From assembly GCF_000819865.1 (NCBI RefSeq), contig NZ_CDDF01000014.1, positions 141,007-205,006 of the forward strand: a stretch of DNA of 64,000 nucleotides, given 5' to 3'. Both the position numbers and the translations under genes were made by a program. The notes below the pieces were generated by a model that made no database searches, was not told where the DNA came from, and saw nothing but the letters and a program-made list of their open reading frames with translations. Below, piece after piece: positions 24,886 to 34,782 of this stretch (position 1 is the stretch's first letter; every line of letters begins with the position of its first letter). Source of the stretch: Aeromonas eucrenophila. Lineage in GTDB: Bacteria > Pseudomonadota > Gammaproteobacteria > Enterobacterales > Aeromonadaceae.

Positions 24886-25779
24886 TCAGTCGGTCGCCTT
24901 GTCTGCCTCTGTCGCGACGGCAGCACTGGTCGCCTCGGCGCCACTCGCTGTGGCCGAGGCACTGCTGGTTGCGGTGGCTAACGCGGCACTGGTCGCCGTT
25001 GCTGAACTTGTGGCGGTCGCCGCGCTGGGCACGGCTTGCGACGGCTTCGGGGGCGTGGCCGGGGCCTTGGCGGCCGGGATGGGCAGGCAGGGCTGGCTCG
25101 TCCCTATGGTGCTCAGGGCCTGGCAGGGAACGGGGCCGCCGATGACGATGGGCTCGCCGAGGAACTTGGGCCCCTTGTCCAGCACGTAGAGATCGAGCAA
25201 CCCCATCAGCCGGGCGAACACCTCGCGCACCCGGGTGCGGATGCCCTGATAGGCGCTGGGATCCAGCGCGTTGAAGCCGACCGCGTCTATGCCGAAGTGG
25301 CGGGCGATGAAGATGGCGCGCTCGTTGTGGAAGGCCTGGGAGACCACGGTGAAGTGAGCCTGACCGAACACCTCCTTGGCCCGCACTATGGAGTCAAGGG
25401 TGCGAAAGCCCGCGTAGTCGCTGTAGATGGCGCTGGCCGGGATGCCGGCCTGGATCAGGGCGCGCCGCATCTGGCGCGGCTCGTTGTACTGTACGGTCGC
25501 GTTGTCGCCGGAGACCAGGATGTAGTCCACCTTGCCGTTGTTGTAGAGCTCGGCGGCGGCCTTGATCCTGTATTTGAAGTAGTGATTCGGACTGCCGCCG
25601 ATCAGATATTTGGAGGTGCCGAGCACCACGGCGACCCTGTTGTAGGGCACCGCATTGACGTCGTCATAGGTGTAGTGACGGGCGTCCGAGACGGTCCACT
25701 CGCTGTAGCCGAGCAGTGCGATGGCGGAGGCCAGCAGCAGGCAGAGGCAGGCGAGCAGGATCTTGGCAAACTTCTTCAT
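24886..25779 (-). CDS. sanA: SanA/ElyC-like membrane protein with a low-complexity tail
   Basis: 297 residues. The N-terminal membrane segment (about 5-25) is followed by a DUF218/SanA domain (RVAVVLGTSKYLIGGSPNHYFKYRIKAAAELY, then DYILVSGDN and SQAFHNERAIFIARHFGI). SanA affects envelope barrier function (vancomycin exclusion at high temperature in E. coli). Unlike E. coli SanA (239 residues), it continues with a 70-residue Ala/Thr/Ser-rich tail with repeated A-T-S triplets. The ATG at 25779 lacks a clear ribosome site; the upstream in-frame Met is no better. Confidence 0.85.
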   Translation of the reverse strand: MKKFAKILLACLCLLLASAIALLGYSEWTVSDARHYTYDDVNAVPYNRVAVVLGTSKYLIGGSPNHYFKYRIKAAAELYNNGKVDYILVSGDNATVQYNEPRQMRRALIQAGIPASAIYSDYAGFRTLDSIVRAKEVFGQAHFTVVSQAFHNERAIFIARHFGIDAVGFNALDPSAYQGIRTRVREVFARLMGLLDLYVLDKGPKFLGEPIVIGGPVPCQALSTIGTSQPCLPIPAAKAPATPPKPSQAVPSAATATSSATATSAALATATSSASATASGAEATSAAVATEADKATD

Positions 25780-25919
25780 GCGCGATGCGGTTCGGGTCTG
25801 AAATAGGGAATGACAGGGAGCCATTCTATTACAACTTGGGGCCTGACGTCAGGCTTGATGACCGCGAGGGGCGTCACTCGGGCAGAGACTGTCGCTGGGG
25901 GGCTGTGTTTCGAATGAGG

Positions 25920-25943
25920 GGCGGCCCTGGCCGCCCCTCTGCT
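25920..25943 (-). terminator. Terminator-like hairpin after the gluzincin gene
   Basis: GGGGCGGCC/GGCCGCCCC arms around CTG. Strong stem with only a short T-containing tail. Confidence 0.5.
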
Positions 25944-26011
25944 AGTGTCGGTTTCTCTGTGGGGGGAGCCATCGTGCTTGCAGGCTCCGGCCCCTCCTAC
26001 ACCTCTGCGCC

Positions 26012-28759
26012 TCAGTGGGCGGAGTCGTTGCCCCTGCAGGCATCCGAGTCCTTGTTGGCTTCCCACCAGGGCAGCAATTCACCCGCCAGCCACTGCTGGT
26101 AGGCCTCGCTGTCGTCGGCGATCAGCTGATCCAGCTCGGCCTCGAAGGCGCTCATCGCCTGCCCCTGATCCGGGTTGCGCAGGGCCTGGGCCATGGCGAG
26201 CCAGCTGCCGCCGCGACCTGTCTCGTTCAGGAAGCGATGCACCGTATAGGACCAGGAGTAGACCATCTCGCCCCCCTTGTCGTAGTCCAGGTGCAGTATG
26301 TCGGCGAGGCTGGGACGCTCCCCCGCCGGGCGTGCGGAGACGTTGTCCAGGCCACGGGCGAAGCACTGGCCGTGGGCGACAAATTCTGCCAGCCCCTCCG
26401 ACCACCAGGTGGTGCGGTTGAGGGGGTAGTGGCCGAAGCTGCCGTACTGGTTGAAGCGCCCGTCCAGGTAATGGACGTACTCGTGGCGCAGGTTCCACAC
26501 CTGGAAGGCGGGACGCTTCCATTCCGCCTCATAGGCGAAGAAGCGGGCCTGGTTACCGGGACGAGCCGGATCCCCCTCGATGTAGATGCCGCCGTTGTCG
26601 GTGGAGACGCCGCCAAACAGGGCGCTGCCGTAGCGGCCCCAGTCGGCGGAAGAGTCGAAGATCACCAGCTCAAGGGCCTCGTTGTGATCGTCGGCCACTG
26701 GCTGACCGCCGGTCTCCAGCTGTTGGTGGAACTGCTGCTCCTCGGCGCCGAGCTCGCGGCAGATCCCCTCGGCCTGACTCATGGTCAGTTCCTGGGCCCG
26801 CAGGCGCAGGGTCGGTGAGCAGGTGTGTTCGAACGGCAGCACGTCCTCCATCCGGATCGGGGTGCAGAGGCCGGCGAAGTCACCGCTGATGCAGGCCTCG
26901 CTGGTGCGATCCGTGTAGGTCAGGTAATAGGTGGAGAGGGTCAGGGAGACCTCTTCTAGCAAATTGGCCGGGTGCTGGCCACCCGGCACCAGGCCCTGGT
27001 GTTTCATGATGGCGATGACATCCTGATCCAGTTGCTGGCGATAGGCGCTGGCCTCATCCGGCTGCTGATGGCGCATCGTCTGGTAGAGGCGGCTCTGGGC
27101 ATCGAGGATGTTGTTGAAGATGAACAGATCCCGGCTCCCGTCGCGCTGGTGCCACAGGGCCAGTTCACTCATGCCGAGTTGGCGCAGTCCCTGGCGCAGG
27201 GCGGCCTCCTGCTGCAGGAATGCCGGGGCGAAGTCCGCCTGCTGGCCGTAGGCTGCACTCTGATCGATGAGGTTGAGCAGCTCGAACAGGCCGTCGGCCC
27301 AGGGCTTGTGGCCATTGAGCACGGCCGCATGCTGCGCCCCGTAGGCGAGGGCCTGGCTGATCTGTGCCAGCATGGGGGCGGCGCTCTGCCGGAAGGCGGG
27401 TTGGGCGAGCTGGCCCTGGGCTGCCACGCTCCAGGCTTCCAGCACGGTACCGGCCTGATCTTGAGGTTCGTCACCGAGCAGCAGAGGGTGATTGAGCAGA
27501 TCTATCATCACCTCCGCCAGGGCTCGACCGACCGGATCGCTCTCCTGCCGGATGCCGCCGTGGTAGTTGTGGGCCCGCACGTAGTAGAGCAGCTTGTCCA
27601 TGGCCGGGTGAGTCGGCTGATTGGCGGCGAGCAGGGCGCGCATCCCGCGCACGGCCGCCATCAGCTTGGCATCGTCATGACCGTAGTCTGCCTGCCAGGC
27701 GGGGCTGTTCTGGCCGCTGACATCCGCCACCAGCTTGGCCGCGGCGGCGTCCAGCAGTTCGGTATCGGGCAGATCGGGCTCGGAGCAGGCACGCCCATCG
27801 GCGCGGCGGCAGTCGAGCTGCTCCTCCACGCTGGCCAGTACTATGGGGCGGTTGAGCACCCGGCTCTCCTGCCACTCGGCCGTCTCCGGCAGGGCCTGCC
27901 ACTCGCTGCCACCCACAGGGTATTGATAGCCGCTGTCTTTGAGCACCACCTGCACCTCGCTGCCAGCGGGCAGGGTCTGACGGCAAACTCGGTAGCTGAT
28001 GGTCTTGTCCCCCTCCTGGCGGGTCTGGGGCTGGTCACACTCCTGCCGGGTCTTTGCCTCGTCCAGCAGCCAGCTGTACTGACGCCAGACGTGCAGCTCG
28101 CGCACCTGGCTGGCGGCCTGGCTGCCCGCTACCGGTTGCAGGCGGAAGAAGATCTGCTCGAGGCGACCGTCCCGCTCGTTGGGGGTCTCCTCCAACACGC
28201 TCAGCTGTTGCCAGTCCTGCGGCCGATACTGCCAGCTCAGCTCGGCGCAGCGACCCTCGGCATTGAGTTCACAGCGATCCAGCTCCTGCTCGCTGTGACC
28301 GAGCACCAGACGCTCGGGCAGCGGCAGGGCATCCTGGCGCGGGGCGGTCGGGGTGCCCGCCAGCGGCTCCCAACGCCCCTGCTTCAGGCCGTAGCCGAAG
28401 TCATAGCTACTGGCTGGTACCGCCTTGCCCACCGGCACCACCTGCTCGCAACTGCGATAGCGGATCTGCCAGCCCTGCTCGACCCTGAGCTGCGGCTCCC
28501 CGCATTGCTGCTCGGCCAGGGTGTCCAGCTGGGTTGCCTGCCAGTCGAAACGGCGATAGACCCTCAGTTGTTGATAGGGGGCGCCGGCGTCGCTTGCGCT
28601 CAGCTCATAGGTGACTTCGGTGAGGCGATCCCCCAGCTGGCGGCTGGATTCGCCGTTCAGCCGGTAGTGCTGCCAGTCGGGGGAGTAGTTGGCCAGCGCC
28701 GAGGTGGCGAGCAGGCCGGGGGCTGCCAATAACAGCAGCCTGGTACCCAGGTGATTCAT
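26012..28759 (-). CDS. Secreted gluzincin metalloprotease, M9-collagenase-like
   Basis: 915 residues with a signal peptide (MNHLGTRLLLLAAPGLLATSALA). The zinc motif HEYVH is at 759-763 within WNLRHEYVHYLDGRF, and the third ligand Glu comes from WWSEGLAEFVAH about 25 residues later, as in M9-type collagenases. Unlike Vibrio collagenases, where the motif lies in the middle and PKD/PPC domains follow, the catalytic domain is at the C-terminus and the first 300 residues hold unfamiliar beta-rich repeats (two copies of a WQ/Q-rich unit at about 25-125 and 165-230). AAGGGA precedes the ATG. Substrate not established. Confidence 0.85.
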   Translation of the reverse strand: MNHLGTRLLLLAAPGLLATSALANYSPDWQHYRLNGESSRQLGDRLTEVTYELSASDAGAPYQQLRVYRRFDWQATQLDTLAEQQCGEPQLRVEQGWQIRYRSCEQVVPVGKAVPASSYDFGYGLKQGRWEPLAGTPTAPRQDALPLPERLVLGHSEQELDRCELNAEGRCAELSWQYRPQDWQQLSVLEETPNERDGRLEQIFFRLQPVAGSQAASQVRELHVWRQYSWLLDEAKTRQECDQPQTRQEGDKTISYRVCRQTLPAGSEVQVVLKDSGYQYPVGGSEWQALPETAEWQESRVLNRPIVLASVEEQLDCRRADGRACSEPDLPDTELLDAAAAKLVADVSGQNSPAWQADYGHDDAKLMAAVRGMRALLAANQPTHPAMDKLLYYVRAHNYHGGIRQESDPVGRALAEVMIDLLNHPLLLGDEPQDQAGTVLEAWSVAAQGQLAQPAFRQSAAPMLAQISQALAYGAQHAAVLNGHKPWADGLFELLNLIDQSAAYGQQADFAPAFLQQEAALRQGLRQLGMSELALWHQRDGSRDLFIFNNILDAQSRLYQTMRHQQPDEASAYRQQLDQDVIAIMKHQGLVPGGQHPANLLEEVSLTLSTYYLTYTDRTSEACISGDFAGLCTPIRMEDVLPFEHTCSPTLRLRAQELTMSQAEGICRELGAEEQQFHQQLETGGQPVADDHNEALELVIFDSSADWGRYGSALFGGVSTDNGGIYIEGDPARPGNQARFFAYEAEWKRPAFQVWNLRHEYVHYLDGRFNQYGSFGHYPLNRTTWWSEGLAEFVAHGQCFARGLDNVSARPAGERPSLADILHLDYDKGGEMVYSWSYTVHRFLNETGRGGSWLAMAQALRNPDQGQAMSAFEAELDQLIADDSEAYQQWLAGELLPWWEANKDSDACRGNDSAH

Positions 28760-28879
28760 GGTGATCCCTTTGGTGGATGGATGGGCGTGGGGGACCAGAC
28801 AAGGTATTGGGTTCCAAAAGAACATCAACCAGCCAGATGGGGCAGGGGAATCATTCCCCTCCGATGCAACATCACAAGA

Positions 28880-28899
28880 ACAGCCCCATTAGGGGCTGT
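28880..28899 (-). terminator. Terminator of the men operon
   Basis: ACAGCCCC/GGGGCTGT stem around ATTA; on the minus strand followed by TTCTTGT. It lies about 85 bp after the menE stop. Confidence 0.6.
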
Positions 28900-28984
28900 G
28901 TCGATAGCAAGGGCTCAGTCCCATATGGGGGTCAGCATCAAACGGGGGGAGCATTGCTCGGGCGGCGGATGCCGGCGTGGGGAC

Positions 28985-30397
28985 TCAGGCCGAGGCGGCC
29001 AGGGTGGCGAGCTGGGTGCGGGAGGGTTTGAGGTTGCCACCGAGATCCGGCCAGGGCAGCCAGCGATCCGGCACCATGTAACCGGGCAGGGTGGTGCGGA
29101 TCCAGGTAGTCAGTTCGGCATGGGAGACGGGCTCGCCGTGCCAGTCGATAAAGGCGGCGGGGCGCTGGCCCCACTCGTCGCTGGGGATGGGCACCACCAG
29201 TGCCTGGGCCACGGCGGGGTGATCCACCAGTCGTTGCTCTATGGTCTCCGGCTGGATGTTCTCGCCGCCGGAGATGAAGAGGTTGTCGAGCCGCCCCTCT
29301 ACTACCAGCTCGCCGTTTTCGGTGAAGTATCCCTTGTCCCGGGTGTGGAACCAGCCCTCTTCATCGAGCGGGCGCTCCAGCCGTCCGGCCTTGAAGTAGC
29401 CGGCGAACAGGGTAGCGCCGCGCACGCAGATCTCCCCCTGGCGGATACAGGCTTCTCGCCCCGGCAGCGGTTTGCCGACCACGCCGGCCCCGGTCGGCTG
29501 TCCGGTGCAGACCTGGCTGCCCATCTCCGACAGCCCATAGCTCACCTTGGGGGTGAGTCCCATGGCCCTGAGGCGACTCACCAGTGGTTGTGGGATGGCG
29601 GCGCCGCCGAGCAACAGCTCCCGCAGCCGGGTGCGGGCGGGATCGAAGCCCTGCGCCAGCAGGCGCCAGAGCTGGGTTGGCACCAGCGAGAGGTGAGTGA
29701 CGGGTTGGCTTTCGAGGCGCGCCTTGAGGGGCTGGCCGCGATCGTCCAGCACCAGGCTGGCCCCCGCCAGAAACACCCGGAACAGGATGGCGTAGCCGCC
29801 GACGTGAAACAGCGGCAGGGAGAGCAACCAGCCGCAGTCGCCGTCCAGCGGGATCAGGCTGGCGGAGCCCCGGGCCGAGGCCAGATGGTTGGCGAGGCGG
29901 TGCACCACCGCCTTCGGCGTGCCGCTCGATCCCGAGGTGAGGATCATGTTGTTGAGTTGCGCGGGATCCAGCGGCCAGGGCTCCTCCTCAGCGGCCAGCT
30001 CGGCCTCGCACTCCAGCCGCAGGGGCTGCCAGGGGCCGTCCGGGATCTCCCCGGCCGACCAGAAGGCGGCAACCGCCAGCTGGGTGGCCAGCTCGGCTTG
30101 TCTGCTCAAGGGGAAGGCGGGATTGAGGGGGCAGAAGACGATGCCACTGCGCACGCAGGCCCAGGCAATCAATACATCTGCCTGCGCGCCTCGTACCACG
30201 GCGGCAAACCTGTCGCCCGTGCTAAAGCCAGCAGATTCAAGCTGTCGGCACAGGGCGTTGAGCCGTGCGTCCAGTTGTCGGTAGCTCAGCGGCGCGTCGC
30301 CGTGGATGGCGATCCGCTCCGGTGCCAGCCTGGCCCAGTGGCGTACCGGGCAAGGCTCGCTGGCCTGCTCGATCAGGGGAGACTCGGCCTCAATCAC
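28985..30397 (-). CDS. menE: o-Succinylbenzoate-CoA ligase
   Basis: 470 residues. Adenylate-forming enzyme with the AMP-binding P-loop TSGSSGTPK, YGLSEMGSQ and the hinge EGRLDNLFISGGENIQPE. It converts o-succinylbenzoate to its CoA thioester in menaquinone synthesis. Its start overlaps the menC stop by 8 bp, so the two are translationally coupled. Last gene of menFDHBCE. Confidence 0.93.
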   Translation of the reverse strand: MIEAESPLIEQASEPCPVRHWARLAPERIAIHGDAPLSYRQLDARLNALCRQLESAGFSTGDRFAAVVRGAQADVLIAWACVRSGIVFCPLNPAFPLSRQAELATQLAVAAFWSAGEIPDGPWQPLRLECEAELAAEEEPWPLDPAQLNNMILTSGSSGTPKAVVHRLANHLASARGSASLIPLDGDCGWLLSLPLFHVGGYAILFRVFLAGASLVLDDRGQPLKARLESQPVTHLSLVPTQLWRLLAQGFDPARTRLRELLLGGAAIPQPLVSRLRAMGLTPKVSYGLSEMGSQVCTGQPTGAGVVGKPLPGREACIRQGEICVRGATLFAGYFKAGRLERPLDEEGWFHTRDKGYFTENGELVVEGRLDNLFISGGENIQPETIEQRLVDHPAVAQALVVPIPSDEWGQRPAAFIDWHGEPVSHAELTTWIRTTLPGYMVPDRWLPWPDLGGNLKPSRTQLATLAASA

Positions 30398-31319
30398 GGT
30401 GGAACAGGGGTTCGAGCAGGCTCAGGTCGGGTTGGCCCTGTTTATCCAGCAGATCACCGGTCATCCAGCGGCGGGTATCCAGGCCGGGGGCCTGCTCCGG
30501 CGCCCATTCCCCTGCGAGGCGGGCGAGCTGGCCGAGGCCGACGCCGGACTCGAAGCAAGAGGAGACGATCACCTTCAGCCGCAGCTCGCGGGCGCGGGCC
30601 ACCAGCGCCTCGCTGTTGGCGAGGGCGCCGAGCAGGGTGGGTTTGAGCACCAACGCCTTGAGCTGGGGTATGGGTTGCCAGGGTTTGCCCTGAGCCAGCA
30701 GCTCGTCCAGCGCCATCGGCATGCCGGTGCGGGCCGCCACGAAGGCGATGTCATCGAAGTTGGCGCAGACGTCTTCCAGATATTCGATCCGGTTCGGATC
30801 CAGGTGGCCGCAGAAGGCCCAGGCCTCCTCGCGGGTCCAGCCCTGGTTCGCATCCAGCACCAGCTTGAGGGTCGGGCGGCGGTCGAGCAGCAGCCGGATC
30901 AACGCCAGCTCGTCGCGCATGGGATAGCGGGCGACCTTGAGCTTGGCCTTGAGGGGCGTCTCGTGCAGCCAGATCTTCCAGTTCTTGAGCAGCTCCTGGG
31001 GGGAGCCCTGAATGAGGGGATAGGGCTCGGGCAGGGTGGCCGTCTGTGCGGGCCAGTGGCGGCGGGCACAGTCGAGGCCAAATTGCACCGAGGGCAGCGC
31101 GGGGGCGATGGCTTGCCCCCGTGCCAGTTGCGCCAGACAGGCGAGTGTCTCGGCCTGCGCCTCGGCCAGCGTCTCCCTGGAGAAGCCGGGCAGGGGGGCT
31201 ATTTCCCCCCAGCCATCGTCGATGCGCACCAGCAGGCCCTCTCGCGCCACCTCCACCTTGCCGTGAAAGGTCAGAGGCTGGGTAAAGGGCAGATGATAGC
31301 GATAGAGGGCGAGTGTCAT
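30390..31319 (-). CDS. menC: o-Succinylbenzoate synthase
   Basis: 309 residues, enolase superfamily. Catalytic Lys in LKAKLKVAR (K-x-K), metal ligands in LVLDANQGW, then EYLEDVC and ALDELL, and the second Lys in ALVLKPTLLG. It dehydrates SHCHC to o-succinylbenzoate. Its start codon shares a base with the menB stop. Confidence 0.93.
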   Translation of the reverse strand: MTLALYRYHLPFTQPLTFHGKVEVAREGLLVRIDDGWGEIAPLPGFSRETLAEAQAETLACLAQLARGQAIAPALPSVQFGLDCARRHWPAQTATLPEPYPLIQGSPQELLKNWKIWLHETPLKAKLKVARYPMRDELALIRLLLDRRPTLKLVLDANQGWTREEAWAFCGHLDPNRIEYLEDVCANFDDIAFVAARTGMPMALDELLAQGKPWQPIPQLKALVLKPTLLGALANSEALVARARELRLKVIVSSCFESGVGLGQLARLAGEWAPEQAPGLDTRRWMTGDLLDKQGQPDLSLLEPLFHRD

Positions 31320-32179
31320 CAGGGATTCCGCTTGTATTTGGAGAAGTCGGGACGGCGTTTCTCGTTGAACGCGTTACGCCCTTCCTGACCCTCTTCGGTC
31401 ATGTAGAACAGCATGGTGGCATTGCCCGCCAACTCCTGCAAGCCGGCCTGGCCGTCGCAGTCGGCGTTCAGGGCCGCCTTCAGGCAGCGCAGCGCCATCG
31501 GGCTGTTCTGCAGCATCTCGCGGCACCAGCGCACGGTTTCGCGCTCCAGCTCGGCCAAAGGCACTACTGTGTTGACCAGTCCCATGTCGAGAGCCTGCTG
31601 GGCGTCGTACATGCGGCACAGGAACCAGATCTCGCGGGCCTTCTTCTGGCCGACGATGCGGGCCATGTAGGAGGCGCCCCAGCCGCCGTCGAAGGAGCCG
31701 ACTTTCGGGCCTGTCTGGCCGAACTGGGCGTTGTCCGCCGCTATGGTCAGGTCACACATCATGTGCAGCACGTGGCCGCCGCCGACCGCGTAACCGGCCA
31801 CCATGGCCACCACGGGCTTGGGGCAGGTACGGATGTCGCGCTGGAAGTCCAGCACGTTGAGGTGGTGAGTGCCTTCGTCATCCTGGTATCCACCGTAGTC
31901 GCCGCGGATCTTCTGGTCGCCGCCGGCGCAGAACGCCTTCTCGCCGAAACCGGTGAGGATGATGGTGCCGATATGATCGTCGTAGCGGGCATCGGCCAGG
32001 GCCTGCAGCATCTCTTTGACGGTGCGGGGACGGAAGGCGTTGCGTACCTGGGGACGGTTGATGGTGATCTTGGCAATGCCATCCTGGGACTTGTGATAGA
32101 GGATGTCCTCGTAACCGGCGGAGCAATCCTGCCACGCGATGGGTGCATACAGTTCCGCTTCTGTCATTGCTTCAATCAT
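31319..32179 (-). CDS. menB: 1,4-Dihydroxy-2-naphthoyl-CoA synthase
   Basis: 286 residues (E. coli 285). Crotonase fold with [16 protein letters not shown] for the CoA/active-site loop and [21 protein letters not shown] for the oxyanion hole. It cyclises o-succinylbenzoyl-CoA. ATG at 32179 ([14 protein letters not shown]) is chosen over 52 extra in-frame codons because AGAGAG precedes it and the length fits the family. Confidence 0.95.
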   Translation of the reverse strand: MIEAMTEAELYAPIAWQDCSAGYEDILYHKSQDGIAKITINRPQVRNAFRPRTVKEMLQALADARYDDHIGTIILTGFGEKAFCAGGDQKIRGDYGGYQDDEGTHHLNVLDFQRDIRTCPKPVVAMVAGYAVGGGHVLHMMCDLTIAADNAQFGQTGPKVGSFDGGWGASYMARIVGQKKAREIWFLCRMYDAQQALDMGLVNTVVPLAELERETVRWCREMLQNSPMALRCLKAALNADCDGQAGLQELAGNATMLFYMTEEGQEGRNAFNEKRRPDFSKYKRNP

Positions 32180-32246
32180 GTTCACTCTCTTGTTATGGGT
32201 GATAAGCCTGCAGGCGCAGGCCGGGGCAAAGGATGTCCGGACGAAG

Positions 32247-33014
32247 TCAGACCGGATCGGCGTCGCTTGCCAGCCACTCCCGCAGGCAGGTGGCGAAGCG
32301 CTCTGGCTGGTTGGCGTGCAGATTGTGGCCGCCATCCAGCGTCAAGTGATTGATATTGCAGCCCTGCTCGACCAGCTGGCAAGCCAGGGCATGGAATTTT
32401 TGATCGTTCTTGCCGGAGATCCAGTTCAGCGGCAAGGAGGTGGACGCAAGCCAGGGGGCGAGATCCGGCTGCTTGCCAAGGGAGGTGGCGCGCAGCATGG
32501 CGGCCACCGCCCGGCCCTCATTGCCAAGGCGTCTGGCTATCTGGCGGGCCCGTCCGGTCGCGTCGAGATCCGCAAACACCGGCTGCCGATACCAGTCCGT
32601 CAGCACCTCGGCCAAGGGCTCGCCCTCGAAACGCTTGGCCCAGCCCTCGTCGTGGGCGATGCGGGCAGGGCGCTCGGCGGCGGGCAGGCCGGGATGGCAG
32701 TTTTCCAGCAGCAGGGCCTGCAGCCCCGCTGGGGATTGGCTCGCGTGATAGAGCGCCAGCCGCCCGCCGAGGGAATAGCCTGCCAGCCGGTAGCGCACTA
32801 TGCCGCGGGTCTCAAGCTCGCCGCAGAGCCACTGATGGGCCTCTTCGAAACCGCTCACCCGCAGAGGCTGATTGTGGCCGTGGCCCGGCAGATCCAGCGC
32901 ATGGCATGGGAGCTCGGGCAGGGCATCTATTACTTGCTGCCAGTCGCGGCCGTCGCCGAGCAGGCCGTGCAGCAGTACCAGTGTCGACTCGTTTGATGCT
33001 TGCCTAATGGCCAC
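32247..33014 (-). CDS. menH: SHCHC synthase, alpha/beta hydrolase
   Basis: 255 residues. Nucleophile Ser in [11 protein letters not shown], acid near SGKNDQKFH, and His in [15 protein letters not shown]. It eliminates pyruvate from SEPHCHC to give SHCHC. GTG at 33014 overlaps the menD stop by 11 bp, which suggests coupling. A 67-bp gap separates it from menB. Confidence 0.92.
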   Translation of the reverse strand: MAIRQASNESTLVLLHGLLGDGRDWQQVIDALPELPCHALDLPGHGHNQPLRVSGFEEAHQWLCGELETRGIVRYRLAGYSLGGRLALYHASQSPAGLQALLLENCHPGLPAAERPARIAHDEGWAKRFEGEPLAEVLTDWYRQPVFADLDATGRARQIARRLGNEGRAVAAMLRATSLGKQPDLAPWLASTSLPLNWISGKNDQKFHALACQLVEQGCNINHLTLDGGHNLHANQPERFATCLREWLASDADPV

Positions 33015-34749
33015 GGATCGCGCTTCCCAATGCCTTCAGATCCTCGGCCACTTCTTGGCTCGGCACCTTGATTTCAATCAGGGTTACGCCCTTTTCCAGG
33101 GCCTCGGCATAGGCCTGTTCAAACTCGGCCAGGGTGGTCGGCGCCCGATACTGGAGGCCGAACATGGCGGCGGCGTGCTCGAAGTGCAGGCCGTGGGGCA
33201 GGCAATAGTAGGTCTCCAGCAATTGATCGCCGGTGGGCACCGGCAACATGCGGAAGATGCTGCCGCCGTCGTTGTTGAGCAGGATCACCACCAGCGGGCG
33301 GCTGGTCTTGCCGAGCAGAGCCAGGCTGTTGAGATCGTGCAGGGCGCTGAGGTCCCCGAGCAGCAGGGTGGTCGGCTCATCGCTGCTCTGCTCGACCGAT
33401 TGCGCGAAGCCATAGGCCGTGGCGATCAGGCCGTCGATGCCGGAGGCGCCGCGGTTGGTCATCACCCGGCTCGGCCCCTTGCCGGGCTCGCCGAGCATGT
33501 CCATCAGCCGGGCTGGCATGCTATTGCCGACGAACAGCTGGCCTTCGATCAGCGCATTCAGGCGGTGGCAGACCCCGAGCTCGGAGAAGCGATCGCAGGC
33601 GGCGCGGATCTGGAGGGTCGCCCGTTGCTGGCGCTCCACCAGCTTGTGCCAGGGGGGCTGTTGAGTGGCGAGCGGATGGCTGGCGGCGAAGGCGCTGGGC
33701 TCGCACAGCAGGCGGCGGCGCAGCCGGTAGTCCGGATCCAGCCTGGCCGGCTGCGGGTCCACCAGCCAGTAGTCCTGCCAGGGGTGCTGCTTGATGAACT
33801 GGCCGAGGCGCTTGGAGATGAGGCGGGCACCGAACTGCAGCAGCACCTCGGCGCGGGCCAGCTCGGCGACGAAGCAGCCGTCTTGCAGCGCGAGATCCAC
33901 GTGGATGAGGTTGCGGCTGTCGAAGCGGATCTGGCTCTGCAGATCCGCCAGCAGCGGCCAACCGAGGCGCTCCGCCAGTGCGGCCACCGCCTGTCCCTCG
34001 GCGGGATCCTGGATGCGGCCCGCGACTATGACGCCGCGCTTGCCCTGCAACTCGGCCCAGTCGGGTTGAACGGGGCAGCTCTGTTCGCTCGCGAGCCAGG
34101 GGCTCCAGGGCGCGCCCGAGCGCAGCCAGTCGCCGAGCGGGGCCAGGTAGTCGCTGAAATCCAGATAGTGGTCGCCGGGGTAGAGCGGCTCGGGGTACAT
34201 GCAGTTGAAGTGCACCGGCCCCGGAGTGCGTGCCTGCTGGGCCAGCGCCTGATCCACCGAGCTCAGCACGAAGGCGGCCGGTATGGCTGGGGTCGGGCTC
34301 GGTAGATTCTGCTGATAGACGGGGTAGCGGCCGAAGATCCCCTGCTGATCGATGGCCTGATTGGCGCCGTTGTCGATGAGCTCCGGCGGCCGGTCGGCGG
34401 AGAGGATGATGAGCGGCACCCCGGTCAGCTGCGCCTCGGCCATCGCGGGCCAGAGATTCGCCACCGCGGTGCCCGAGGTCATGATCACCGCCACCGGTCG
34501 GCCGCTGCCCTTGGCGAGACCGAGCGCCATGAAGCCGAGGCCCCGCTCGTCAAAATGCAGGTGACGACGAAAGCCGGGGTGCGCGGCGGCGGCCATGGTG
34601 AGCGGCGCCGAGCGGGAGCCGGAGGCCAGCGCTATGTCCCGCACGCCGAGGCGATGGAGCTCCTCCAGCAGGAGGGAAGACCAGACGTGGTTGAAGGTGG
34701 CATGTTGACTGGCAAACGCTTGGTGCACAGACACTGGGCTGGCGGGCAT
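33004..34749 (-). CDS. menD: SEPHCHC synthase (thiamine diphosphate)
   Basis: 581 residues. ThDP enzyme with [16 protein letters not shown] and the N-terminal [24 protein letters not shown], and the ThDP/Mg motif [12 protein letters not shown] followed by [10 protein letters not shown]. It joins 2-oxoglutarate-derived succinic semialdehyde to isochorismate. ATG at 34749 is preferred to TTG at 34773 because GAGAG lies at a usable distance. Confidence 0.95.
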   Translation of the reverse strand: MPASPVSVHQAFASQHATFNHVWSSLLLEELHRLGVRDIALASGSRSAPLTMAAAAHPGFRRHLHFDERGLGFMALGLAKGSGRPVAVIMTSGTAVANLWPAMAEAQLTGVPLIILSADRPPELIDNGANQAIDQQGIFGRYPVYQQNLPSPTPAIPAAFVLSSVDQALAQQARTPGPVHFNCMYPEPLYPGDHYLDFSDYLAPLGDWLRSGAPWSPWLASEQSCPVQPDWAELQGKRGVIVAGRIQDPAEGQAVAALAERLGWPLLADLQSQIRFDSRNLIHVDLALQDGCFVAELARAEVLLQFGARLISKRLGQFIKQHPWQDYWLVDPQPARLDPDYRLRRRLLCEPSAFAASHPLATQQPPWHKLVERQQRATLQIRAACDRFSELGVCHRLNALIEGQLFVGNSMPARLMDMLGEPGKGPSRVMTNRGASGIDGLIATAYGFAQSVEQSSDEPTTLLLGDLSALHDLNSLALLGKTSRPLVVILLNNDGGSIFRMLPVPTGDQLLETYYCLPHGLHFEHAAAMFGLQYRAPTTLAEFEQAYAEALEKGVTLIEIKVPSQEVAEDLKALGSAIRGH

Positions 34750-34782
34750 AGGGCTCTCGCAGTGAGGAAACAATGGAAAACG

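Noticed and set aside
26972-28732. Plus-strand open frame of 586 codons
   Set aside because: Antisense to the gluzincin protease. Composition is that of a reversed GC-rich gene (Ala/Gly/Leu/Gln-rich) with no domain.
28751-30646. Plus-strand open frame of 631 codons
   Set aside because: Antisense to menE and menC, which are well supported.
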